A DNA stretch of 64,000 nt from CAIZGX01 sp044239865 (lineage in GTDB: Bacteria > Bacteroidota > Bacteroidia > Flavobacteriales_D > Sanyastnellaceae). Below the pieces are notes generated by a model. That model saw nothing but the letters and a program-made list of their open reading frames with translations. It made no database searches and was not told the origin of the DNA. The position numbers and the translations under genes were made by a program. Location: contig JBIIAO010000003.1 in the NCBI GenBank assembly GCA_044239865.1, forward strand, positions 62,001 to 126,000, in the 5' to 3' direction. Position 1 is the stretch's first letter. Every line of letters starts with the position of its first letter. Positions 17,926 to 25,680 of the stretch are shown here, piece by piece.

Positions 17926-18981
17926 TTACGCGTTTAAGGACATTAAAAACTCAAGGGTATTCACGTTGTCTGCGTAATCAGATAACGTAGGGCATTGACT
18001 ATTCCCAAAAGGAATAAAGTCATTCCCAACAATACACTGAATTTGGTTTTCGTGATTCTTAAGGTGTTGAAGCAATGCTTCTTTGTTTTCGTAACGCTCG
18101 TAAAACACGGAGGCCACAGGCGATGCAATGTTTTTGTCTTCCTTAAAAATAACAAAACCGTTTTCCAAAAGGTCTTCGTTATTCAACAACCAAACGGCCT
18201 TGTTGTAATCGTAGTTGTTTACGTATTTGTTGTGCGTAGCTATCGACTGAAAGCTGAAAATCCCGTTGAAGATTCTATTCAAATCGAATTCGGTTGGAAG
18301 GTATAACTTAGTGACATTGCGACATCCGAGTCCGAAATAATCGAAAAGATCGTTTCCGAGTTTTTCCAATTGTTCGTCTGTTTCGTTTCCATCGAGAATG
18401 GCAACGCTGTTTCTGTTTTGACGAATGATATGCGGATATTTTCCAAAATAATTGTGGAAGTGAACAGCAGTGGAGTTGCTCCCTGTAGCAATAACGGCAT
18501 CGAAATTTTCTAGCTTCCCTTTGGAAAAAGAATAATTCAATTCGAAATCATTTTCAAATTTTCCCGCAATTTTTAAAAGAGCTGGAATAATAATGGGGTC
18601 GTCGGAACTAAGTTTTATCAGCAGTTTATTTCCTGAAATAAGAACAGATAAAATATCGTGAAAAGCAACGCCAGGAATATTGCCCGCGCAGATAACGGCA
18701 ATTGTTTTGGGCGAAGTGGAATAGGAGTGGTCCTTTGTCCATGCCATTAATTTTTCGGTAGTCAGCTCATTTGCCCAAGCTGAAAGGGCTTGACGAACAT
18801 TAGCAGCGGTAAACCAACCGTTAAATGTAAATGCCGATTCAATCACGTCATTCACTCCGTTGAACTCCTCTTCAGTTAATCCGCAAGTATAACCAGGCCA
18901 TTCTTGCTTGGTTGAAAAGTGCTGTAGAGCCTGTCCCAGCTGAACAAATGTTTGAATTCGCTGTTCTAAGGTTGAATTCAT
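17926..18981 (-). CDS. Acyl-CoA reductase (LuxC-like)
   Basis: 351 aa from the ATG at 18981 (MNSTLEQ). The earlier in-frame start at 19071 would run into the divergent ferredoxin gene. Family marks are the AVICAGNIPGVAFHDILSVL segment (nucleotide-binding, near residue 100), IATGSNSTAVHF and the FGLGCRNVTKLYLP segment with the likely catalytic cysteine. LuxC-like enzymes reduce acyl groups to aldehydes with NADPH. It is divergent from a ferredoxin gene with only 58 bp between starts, which suggests a shared control region and perhaps a redox link. Confidence 0.85.
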   Translation of the reverse strand: MNSTLEQRIQTFVQLGQALQHFSTKQEWPGYTCGLTEEEFNGVNDVIESAFTFNGWFTAANVRQALSAWANELTTEKLMAWTKDHSYSTSPKTIAVICAGNIPGVAFHDILSVLISGNKLLIKLSSDDPIIIPALLKIAGKFENDFELNYSFSKGKLENFDAVIATGSNSTAVHFHNYFGKYPHIIRQNRNSVAILDGNETDEQLEKLGNDLFDYFGLGCRNVTKLYLPTEFDLNRIFNGIFSFQSIATHNKYVNNYDYNKAVWLLNNEDLLENGFVIFKEDKNIASPVASVFYERYENKEALLQHLKNHENQIQCIVGNDFIPFGNSQCPTLSDYADNVNTLEFLMSLNA

Positions 18982-19039
18982 CGTAGGTGTATTAAATTTG
19001 CATGCGAAATTAAGGTTGAATTCAGATAAATAGCAGAAT

Positions 19040-19390
19040 ATGGCAATAATGATTACAGACGAATGCATCAACTGCGGTGCATGCGAACCAGAGTGTCCAA
19101 ACCACGCGATTTACGAAGGTGGAGCAGAGTGGAAGTACAGCGAGGGAACAGGACTTCGTGGAATCATGTCGCCATTGAACGGCGGTGGTGAGGTAGATGC
19201 AGACGGAATACAAGAAGCGAAGAGCATGGATGTTTATTACATCGTTTCAGACAAATGTACCGAGTGCGTTGGATTCCACGATGAGCCACAGTGCGCTGCG
19301 GTTTGTCCAGTAGACTGCTGCGTAGACGATCCTGAATTTAGAGAGACGGAAGAATATTTGTTGAAGAAAAAAGAATTCATGCATTTGTAA
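19040..19390 (+). CDS. 2[4Fe-4S] ferredoxin with long inter-cluster insertion
   Basis: 116 aa. The first cluster motif is CINCGACEPECPNHA. The second is CTECVGFHDEPQCAAVCPVDCC, which has the extended loop typical of Alvin-type/YfhL ferredoxins. Between them lies an unusually long insertion of about 45 residues containing a Gly-rich segment. It is a soluble electron carrier. It is divergent from the LuxC-like reductase and ends at a strong terminator. Confidence 0.92.
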   Translation: MAIMITDECINCGACEPECPNHAIYEGGAEWKYSEGTGLRGIMSPLNGGGEVDADGIQEAKSMDVYYIVSDKCTECVGFHDEPQCAAVCPVDCCVDDPEFRETEEYLLKKKEFMHL

Positions 19391-19409
19391 TTGCATACTG
19401 AAGGAAATA

Positions 19410-19438
19410 AAAAAGGTCGACCATTGGTCGACCTTTTT
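19410..19438. terminator. Bidirectional intrinsic terminator after the ferredoxin gene
   Basis: AAAAAGGTCGACC, loop ATT, GGTCGACCTTTTT. The 8-bp stem has an A-run on the left and a T-run on the right, so it can also end transcription of the convergent GldL-like gene. Confidence 0.9.
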
Positions 19439-19475
19439 GCTTCTAAGAACAATTAAGTCGGCCATTGAAACCTTC

Positions 19476-20171
19476 TTAACATCCTAACTGCACTTTCAAA
19501 TTGAACAACATGAACAGCATAATTCCAAGAAGTAAGAATAGAAAGCTGTTCAATGTTCCTCGCCACTTGTCGTCGTTAGTTCTTCGCTGTTGATAGAAAT
19601 ACAGGGGTACATAGACCAAGCAATGCAAGGAAATTCCTGAGAGCATTAAAATAGTTGCCAGTGGCCAGTGCATGACTTTGAACAGGCATCCTACCGAGAA
19701 TAAAAGAACATTCAAGGTTCCTAGAAAGTCTACCCCTTTTTGAATAAGTGAAATAGGCTGCTTGTAAAGTAGAATTAATAAAAGTGGAAAGACTGCTAGC
19801 ACGGAAATGCCTGTTCCTGCTACAAAACAAGCAGCTGCTCCGGGCAAATGGAATATTTTAAAGATTACACCAGTAACCAGTAAAATGCTGGAAAGGGTTA
19901 ATAAGTAGTTCAATGCTTTTTTCATGTGTTTGAATTTTTGTTGGTGAATTAATTGAATGGTTTCCATTTCAATTTCATGTAAGTTGTCATGAAAAAAACG
20001 TGGAAGAATTGAATAAAAGAACGAGTGGAAGTCGTCGTTTTCCGACATTTCATTTTCAATAATTGTACACATGTGATCTATCAAATTAGCTTGCAGATCA
20101 GGCAAACTAATTCCATGCGATTCAATTTCTTGTTGAATGAAATCAACTTGTTCGTCAGTTAATGAGACCAT
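19476..20171 (-). CDS. Membrane protein with GldL-like transmembrane motifs, PadR-linked
   Basis: 231 aa from the ATG at 20171. A longer start at 20192 overlaps the PadR gene further. Residues 1-80 are soluble and helical. About six hydrophobic segments follow, with two copies of a GldL-like turn motif (VIFKIFHLPGAA and CLFKVMHWPLAT). GldL is the T9SS/gliding motor stator; here only the membrane motif is shared and the length and domain order differ, so this is not gldL itself. It overlaps the upstream padR by 17 bp and is likely controlled by it. Confidence 0.72.
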   Translation of the reverse strand: MVSLTDEQVDFIQQEIESHGISLPDLQANLIDHMCTIIENEMSENDDFHSFFYSILPRFFHDNLHEIEMETIQLIHQQKFKHMKKALNYLLTLSSILLVTGVIFKIFHLPGAAACFVAGTGISVLAVFPLLLILLYKQPISLIQKGVDFLGTLNVLLFSVGCLFKVMHWPLATILMLSGISLHCLVYVPLYFYQQRRTNDDKWRGTLNSFLFLLLGIMLFMLFNLKVQLGC

Positions 20172-20508
20172 GGCTCGTTCCTTTATTCGCATCCAAGAGA
20201 ATTTGAAGGGTTTCCATAAACTCTCGGAGTTCGTTTATTTTCTTTTTGCTCGTTGCCTTGCCTTGTTTTGTCAGTCGGTAGTATTTCCGTTGACGCTTCC
20301 CAATAAATTCCACCTCGGTTTCCAAGTCTTCACTCGCTTCCAGTGAGTGAAGCAGGGGATATAAAGCCCCTTCCGTGATTTGCATTTTGTCGTCGGTAAG
20401 TTCTTTTACGCGTTGTGTTATTTCGTAACCATACATGCGTCCATTCTCTTTTAAGAGATTTAAAACAATGGTTCGAAGAGTGCCTTTAATTAGTTCTGAT
20501 GAATACAT
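20155..20508 (-). CDS. PadR-family transcriptional regulator
   Basis: 117 aa from the ATG at 20508. An alternative ATG at 20523 lies inside the operator palindrome and the start shown is 4 nt after a TATATTTG element. The winged HTH is visible: LIKGTLRTIVLNLL, MYGYEITQRV, ITEGALYPLLHSLE and the wing KRQRKYYRLTKQGK. PadR proteins are dimeric repressors released by phenolics, drugs or stress. The stop overlaps the downstream membrane-protein gene, its likely co-regulated partner. Confidence 0.93.
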   Translation of the reverse strand: MYSSELIKGTLRTIVLNLLKENGRMYGYEITQRVKELTDDKMQITEGALYPLLHSLEASEDLETEVEFIGKRQRKYYRLTKQGKATSKKKINELREFMETLQILLDANKGTSHGLIN

Positions 20509-20512
20509 AGGA

Positions 20513-20520
20513 CAAATATA
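20513..20520 (-). promoter_or_regulatory. -7 promoter element of padR
   Basis: The minus strand reads TATATTTG, an exact TAnnTTTG match, 4 nt before the ATG at 20508. Its first three bases overlap the palindrome, so a bound repressor would block it. Confidence 0.6.
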
Positions 20521-20538
20521 CATAAGAAACTTATGTAT
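20518..20538. promoter_or_regulatory. Perfect 9-3-9 palindrome, probable PadR operator
   Basis: ATACATAAG, spacer AAA, CTTATGTAT. PadR dimers bind inverted repeats of this kind, and this one overlaps the promoter of the padR gene itself. Autorepression of padR and its membrane partner is inferred. Confidence 0.8.
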
Positions 20539-20580
20539 TGATGAGTTTATTGTTGGAATGATGATTTTATAATTGTTGTC

Positions 20581-21132
20581 TTACCATTTCGAGGGATTTT
20601 CCTCAATGTACCTTGTGATGTTTTGAAATGCTTTTTCATCTAAAACTATGTGGGCGTAATAATCCCGCTGCCAAACAATTGTGTTTGGATTCTGTTCTCG
20701 AATGGCTTTTGTGACACCAATTTTGTAACTTCTAATTATTGAACCGATTGTTCTTACAGGCGATTCAAATCCTGCAACTTTCCAATTTTTATTACCCAAG
20801 ATGGGCGCATAAAAGCAAGATTCTTCCGGATGCTGGACTTTTGTGTTTCTTGTGAATTGATAAGAGTCTTCCGTAATCTCTAATAATCCATGGGAATGAT
20901 CTGGCATAATCACAAATGCATGGAGTTTTACATTTGGGAAGTGGTCAGGGATTTCTAGCCAGCAATTGTGTGCAATGACTCCCCAATTGTTTAAGTGCAT
21001 TTTTCCTTCACTTATTTTTCCGAATAAGTGTTTCCGATCTATGCAATTCAGAGTTATGAAATAGGTTCCTCTTTGAGAAAAATCGAATCCCTTCAGTCGG
21101 ATTGATCTTCTGTTAAATCTTTTTCTTTGCAT
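20581..21132 (-). CDS. RAYT-type (REP-associated tyrosine) transposase, Y1_Tnp family
   Basis: 183 aa from the ATG at 21132 (MQRKRFNRRSIRLKGFDF), the usual start of these proteins; an upstream in-frame start at 21225 is unlikely. Visible motifs are GTYFITLNCI, the HUH-like VIMPDHSHGLL, the candidate catalytic tyrosine in GSIIRSYKIGVTK and WQRDYYAHIV. The middle HUH residue is Ser rather than the usual bulky hydrophobic. The gene appears intact. It lies beside several palindromes and a 23-bp tandem repeat at 21221-21463, as expected if it acts on REP-like hairpins. Confidence 0.88.
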   Translation of the reverse strand: MQRKRFNRRSIRLKGFDFSQRGTYFITLNCIDRKHLFGKISEGKMHLNNWGVIAHNCWLEIPDHFPNVKLHAFVIMPDHSHGLLEITEDSYQFTRNTKVQHPEESCFYAPILGNKNWKVAGFESPVRTIGSIIRSYKIGVTKAIREQNPNTIVWQRDYYAHIVLDEKAFQNITRYIEENPSKW

Positions 21133-21220
21133 TGTTTTTTTATGCAAATAGAAATCCGATTCATTGTTTGCAGAGGATATGCTTATTCTAAGGAATAATC
21201 CTCTACATGCATTATGAATA

Positions 21221-21268
21221 TTCATTCAGAGAATTTCTAAGATTCTCTTATTTGAATAAATGAACATA
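21221..21268. repeat. Nested inverted repeats upstream of the RAYT gene
   Basis: AGAGAAT (21228-21234) and ATTCTCT (21242-21248) pair perfectly around a 7-nt loop. TTCATT outside on the left can pair with AATGAA on the right, and a further short palindrome AGAATTATTCT lies at 21282-21292. These are possible REP-like hairpins for the adjacent transposase. Confidence 0.5.
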
Positions 21269-21298
21269 ATTTAAAGAAAGAAGAATTATTCTAAAACA

Positions 21299-21330
21299 AA
21301 ATCGGGGTGAATAATTATTCACCCCGATTT
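21299..21330 (-). terminator. 32-bp perfect palindrome, likely terminator of the S46 peptidase transcript
   Basis: The half-site AAATCGGGGTGAATAA is followed by its exact complement. On the minus strand the stem is followed by a T-rich tail (TTTTGTTTTAG), so it fits an intrinsic terminator for the peptidase gene, about 190 bp after its stop. It could equally be a REP-like target of the neighbouring RAYT protein. Confidence 0.65.
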
Positions 21331-21463
21331 GAAATAATCTTCAATCTTGATTTAAAATAATCTTCAATCTTGATTTAAAATAATCTTCAATCTTGATTTA
21401 AAATAATCTTCAATCTTGATTTGAAATAATCTTCAATCTTGATTTAAAATAATCTTCAATCTT
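21326..21463. repeat. Six tandem copies of a 23-bp repeat plus a decayed seventh
   Basis: The unit begins GATTTRAAATAATC and ends TTCAATCTT. Copies start at 21326, 21349, 21372, 21395, 21418 and 21441. Copies 1 and 5 have G at the variable position and the rest have A; otherwise they are identical. A degraded partial copy follows at 21464. The array lies in the 3' region of the S46 peptidase gene. Copy number is likely to vary between strains. Confidence 0.95.
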
Positions 21464-21518
21464 GATTTGGAATTGTATCTATTTTAAAAAGAACAATCTT
21501 CCGAGCGGAAAAGCAGTC

Positions 21519-23681
21519 TTAATTACGGCTTCCTCTCACAAACAACATCTCATCTACAATATTCTTTCCGCCCATAAGCTCTTCAACAATGAACAACACA
21601 TAACGAATGTCAACTGCAATCGTGCGTTGCAAGGCTGGTTCGTATGCAATGTCTCCGCTCATAGCTTCCCAGTTACCGTCGAATGCAATACCAATCACGT
21701 TTCCGTTTGCGTCCAATACAGGGCTTCCGCTGTTTCCTCCGGTGATGTCTAAGTCAGCAATGAAACAAGATGGCAATTCACCTTTCTCGTTAGCATAACG
21801 ACCGAAATCTTTGTTCAGAATTTTCTGCGCCAACGCTTCTGGCACAACGAACTCTGGATTGCTATTGTCACGCTTCTCCATAATTCCTGCAGCTGTAGTG
21901 TAGAAATCATAATGAACAGCGTCTGCTGGTGTGTAGTCTTTCACTTGTCCGTAGGTAATACGCATGGTGCTGTTCGCGTCCGGCGCGTATTGCTTTTCTG
22001 GATTCATTTCGCGAAGTCCAGCAACAAACTGACGCTGACCTTTGCTCATCTTCTCGCGAGGAATTAGTTTTCCTAAAGCGTCTCCGAATTCACTAGCACT
22101 TTTTGCAGTTGAAACAGCTAGATCTTTTTCAAACACTTTCTGATTTGGCTTCGCAAGGAATTTCATCAATTTCGTTTTATCTACGATAACTGAAGTAGCG
22201 AAAAGTTTGTCTGCGTATGCTTGTACGTTTCCTTTGAATTTTCTATCAAGCACTGCGTGCCAAGACGGACGAGCGTTTGCAGCAATGCGATTGCGATACA
22301 AGTTGGTTAATGCAACAAACACATCCTTGTCCGTTTGCATGTTGTATTCCACATAGAACGCTTCAGCTGAAGCTTTGAATCCATCAAGCATCGCTTGCTT
22401 CTTCGTGGCGTCGGTTTCAGCAAAATACTTTTCGAATGTGCGTTGGAATTCAGAGGCCAAGCCCATGAACTCGGCTCCAACCATTCCGGTTAGACGAGCA
22501 TATAAAAATGCTTTTTGTGTTTCGTTGGTGGAAGTGTAAAAGTCCTTCAACATCGGAAGTGCATTACCGTATTTTTCAGTAGCAGATGAACTAGAAGTCA
22601 ACCATTGAGTGAATCCCGCTTCAGTAGTTGCTTTCTTTCCTTCAACGTCTAAACGCTTCAATCCTCTTGTTTGTCCAATGTAGTACTTCCACGAGTTAGC
22701 AGAGCTCGCATACTTCGCAGCATACATTAAACGAACGCCTTCGTTCGCGTCCATGTTCTTCTTCCAAGTCTCTAATTTCAATCCGAAACATTCAACCAAA
22801 ATTGGGTTCTGCACGTCAACAGCTTGTTCAACTCCGTATGAAGTCAAGTAACGTGAAGTTCTTGCAGGATAACCCATGATCATAGCGAAATCGCCCTGCT
22901 TCACGCCACCCATGTTAATAGGGAAGAAGTGCTTAGGCTTCAAAGGAGTATTTTCTTTGCTATAATCTGCAGGCTTGTTTTCAGCATCTGCATAAATACG
23001 CAACATGCTGAAGTCACCGGTGTGACGCGGCCACATCCAGTTGTCTGTATCACCACCGAATTTACCAACGCTTTCAGGAGGATTTCCAACTAAGCGAATG
23101 TCGCGATACGTTTGATAAACGAATAAGTAAAATTCGTTTCCAGCGTAGAATGTTTTTACTTCAGAATTGTATAAACCGCTTTCGTTCGCAGCCTTCACCA
23201 ATTCTTTGTTGCGAGCCATAATTGCCGTTTCGCGCTCTGCTTCCGTCATGTTCGCATTCACAGCGCCCAATACACTTTCAGTTACATCTTCAACACGAAC
23301 CAAAAAAGAAAGTGTTAAGTCTGGAATCGGAATCTCTTGATCCAACGACTTTGCACAAAATCCGTTTTGAAGAATGTTGTTTTCTAAGGTTGAAGAAGAT
23401 TGAATTGCATCGTAAGCACAGTGGTGATTTGTAAATACAAGTCCTTTGTCGCTCACAATTTCTCCGGTGCAAAATCCTGCTCCGAAACGAACAATCGCAT
23501 CTTTCAAAGATGCTTGATTAATGTTGTAGATGTCGTCTTTGGAAAGTTTCAATCCAAGACCTTGCATTTCAGCTTCGTTAATTTTATTCAACATAGCCAC
23601 CACCCACATGCCTTCCGTAGCGAACATTGCGCTTGGAAACATCATGAGCACCGTTAGTGCGAGAATGAGATTTTTTTTCAT
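21519..23681 (-). CDS. S46-family dipeptidyl-peptidase (DPP7-like)
   Basis: 720 aa, full length. Signal peptide ends near AMFA. The catalytic His is in TNHHCAYDAIQ, and the Ser is in TGGNSGSPVLDANG, the chymotrypsin-like pair of S46 enzymes. The segment after the Ser reads FDGNWEAMSGD. As I recall, a Gly at that site is typical of DPP7 (hydrophobic P1) and an Arg of DPP11 (acidic P1), so DPP7-type specificity is more likely. It releases dipeptides in the periplasm. It lies 24 bp after yidC on the same strand and is probably co-transcribed. Confidence 0.95.
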   Translation of the reverse strand: MKKNLILALTVLMMFPSAMFATEGMWVVAMLNKINEAEMQGLGLKLSKDDIYNINQASLKDAIVRFGAGFCTGEIVSDKGLVFTNHHCAYDAIQSSSTLENNILQNGFCAKSLDQEIPIPDLTLSFLVRVEDVTESVLGAVNANMTEAERETAIMARNKELVKAANESGLYNSEVKTFYAGNEFYLFVYQTYRDIRLVGNPPESVGKFGGDTDNWMWPRHTGDFSMLRIYADAENKPADYSKENTPLKPKHFFPINMGGVKQGDFAMIMGYPARTSRYLTSYGVEQAVDVQNPILVECFGLKLETWKKNMDANEGVRLMYAAKYASSANSWKYYIGQTRGLKRLDVEGKKATTEAGFTQWLTSSSSATEKYGNALPMLKDFYTSTNETQKAFLYARLTGMVGAEFMGLASEFQRTFEKYFAETDATKKQAMLDGFKASAEAFYVEYNMQTDKDVFVALTNLYRNRIAANARPSWHAVLDRKFKGNVQAYADKLFATSVIVDKTKLMKFLAKPNQKVFEKDLAVSTAKSASEFGDALGKLIPREKMSKGQRQFVAGLREMNPEKQYAPDANSTMRITYGQVKDYTPADAVHYDFYTTAAGIMEKRDNSNPEFVVPEALAQKILNKDFGRYANEKGELPSCFIADLDITGGNSGSPVLDANGNVIGIAFDGNWEAMSGDIAYEPALQRTIAVDIRYVLFIVEELMGGKNIVDEMLFVRGSRN

Positions 23682-23705
23682 TTGATTTATTTGATGTTTG
23701 ACGTT

Positions 23706-25586
23706 TTACTTTCTTAATTTCTTCTTGTTGGCATCCAACTTCGCTTGTTGCGCCTTTTGCATTTCTTCAATGCGCGAAGCGAATCCACCTTTTTTCTTCG
23801 GCTTCTTTTTGTTCGCTTCAATCTTCTCGCGAATTGAATCTTCATTCACGAAGTACTTCTTAATGGCCCACATTTGGCCAATAGAAATAACGTTCGCTGT
23901 GAAGTAATACAAGCTCAATCCTGAAGGCATGCTGTTGAAGAAGAAGATCATCATGAACGAAAAAATGTTCATCATTACCTTCATGTTCGGCATTCCCGGT
24001 TGAGTCATGGTTGGCTGTGAACCCATGCTCATCTTCGAATAGACAAACGTAGACGCTGCCATCAATAAAGTGAATCCGCTAACGTGTGAGCCATACATGG
24101 GTATGCTGAATGGTAAATTCAAAATACTATCATAAGCTGCTAAATCTTCTGCCCATAAGAAGCTCTTTCCACGCAGAACAATCTCAGCAGGGAAGAAGCG
24201 GAACATCGCGTAAAGGATTGGCATTTGAAGCAAAACAGGAATACATCCTGCAAACGGATTCACACCGGTTTGTCGGTAAAGTGCCATGGTAGCTTGTTGC
24301 TTTTCCATTGGATCTTTTCCTTCGAACTTCTTGTTAATCTCATCGATCTCAGGTTTCAATACACGCATCTTCGCGCCGCTTAGGAAGTTCTTCCAAGTGA
24401 TAGGGAAGAGTACCATTTTAATAATGATGGTCACAATCAAAATGATCAATCCGAAATCCAATATGTAATCTGAAAGGAACCAAAACAATGGACGAACAGC
24501 ATACTTGTTTACATATCCAATGATCCACCATCCGTAGTCAATGATGTCTGTGAATTCTGCAGCTCCGCTTGCTTCAAGAGCTTTGTATTCATTCGGACCT
24601 AGGTAAAATTGGAATTCAGCTTTTGCGTTTGAAGATGCTTTGGTTTTTAAAGGAAGCTCTGCGTAATATGATTTTGTGTGCTGAGAATCTGCAGGAACCA
24701 TAATGCTTAAATCTGCATTTTTATCGAATCCTTCCGCGCTAATAATAGCTGCAGTGAAATAATCTTGCTTCATCGCAACCCAATTCAATTCCTTCTCTGG
24801 ACGCTTTTGATCTCCCGCTCCTTCACTCAAGTAATTGCGGTCTTCTTCCATTTCACGATAGAAAATAGAAGACTTGCTGCGCTCTGCTTGAATGCCCTTT
24901 TCCTGAGCCAATCCGTTCAATAACCAACGGAAAACCAACGGAGATCCGAACATCTCATTCTCCATTCCCTTCGCCTCGAAACTACATTTTACATTGTAAG
25001 AATTTGGCTCAAGCGAATAGGTCCACTGCAAATGTGCGTTGTTGCTTCCGGTTGCTGTTAACACCACAGAAGCTGCGCCATCTGTTGCATTGGCAACGGT
25101 TGTAGAAGAAGTAAAGTTCAATTCACTCGAAAGCAAAACAGCGCCGCTGCCATTCTTCCAAGCAATGTCCATTTTACTTTGGGCAGTGTCCCAAAGTTGA
25201 ACTTGTTGTTGTGAATTGTATTTTCTGTAGTCAGCTTCCAACAATTCTGCTGAATGCAACAATCCTCCTTTCGAAGAAATCTTCACTTTTATTTTACTGT
25301 TGGAAAGAACCGTGTACGTCTCTTGCGCTGGCATTGCCGCAGCATCCATTGAGCCGTAGCGAGCAGTGTTCAATACTGCAACTTGCGCTTGCGCCGAAGC
25401 GTCGTTTGTTGTGACAACTGCTGGAATTTCAGGAGTAGGCGTGTTAGCAGCTTGAGTGGATTGCTCGGTTTGTTTAGGCGCATTTGCTGCCGCTTCAGCT
25501 TTGTTCTTTGCAGAATACCAACTAAAGCCAACGGCAATTAATAGCATTAACGAAAGTCCAATGACGGTGTTTTTATCGAATTTCAT
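23706..25586 (-). CDS. yidC: Membrane protein insertase YidC
   Basis: 626 aa. Residue 10-25 is the first transmembrane segment, followed by an Ala/Thr/Pro-rich linker and a large periplasmic beta domain (about 80-340). The conserved insertase core follows with WKNFLSGAKMRVLKPEI, a QMPILYAMF helix, and the final helices before a Lys-rich tail. YidC inserts proteins into the inner membrane alone or with SecYEG. The ATG at 25586 is about 95 bp from the divergent FecCD gene. The S46 peptidase gene follows closely. Confidence 0.96.
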   Translation of the reverse strand: MKFDKNTVIGLSLMLLIAVGFSWYSAKNKAEAAANAPKQTEQSTQAANTPTPEIPAVVTTNDASAQAQVAVLNTARYGSMDAAAMPAQETYTVLSNSKIKVKISSKGGLLHSAELLEADYRKYNSQQQVQLWDTAQSKMDIAWKNGSGAVLLSSELNFTSSTTVANATDGAASVVLTATGSNNAHLQWTYSLEPNSYNVKCSFEAKGMENEMFGSPLVFRWLLNGLAQEKGIQAERSKSSIFYREMEEDRNYLSEGAGDQKRPEKELNWVAMKQDYFTAAIISAEGFDKNADLSIMVPADSQHTKSYYAELPLKTKASSNAKAEFQFYLGPNEYKALEASGAAEFTDIIDYGWWIIGYVNKYAVRPLFWFLSDYILDFGLIILIVTIIIKMVLFPITWKNFLSGAKMRVLKPEIDEINKKFEGKDPMEKQQATMALYRQTGVNPFAGCIPVLLQMPILYAMFRFFPAEIVLRGKSFLWAEDLAAYDSILNLPFSIPMYGSHVSGFTLLMAASTFVYSKMSMGSQPTMTQPGMPNMKVMMNIFSFMMIFFFNSMPSGLSLYYFTANVISIGQMWAIKKYFVNEDSIREKIEANKKKPKKKGGFASRIEEMQKAQQAKLDANKKKLRK

Positions 25587-25680
25587 GTTTAGTAAATGAG
25601 GTGCAAAAGTCGGAAGTATTCATAAAACTTCCACTTTTTTTTGTGTTCACTTCAATTAATCGTGAATTTTGCCAAGAATC

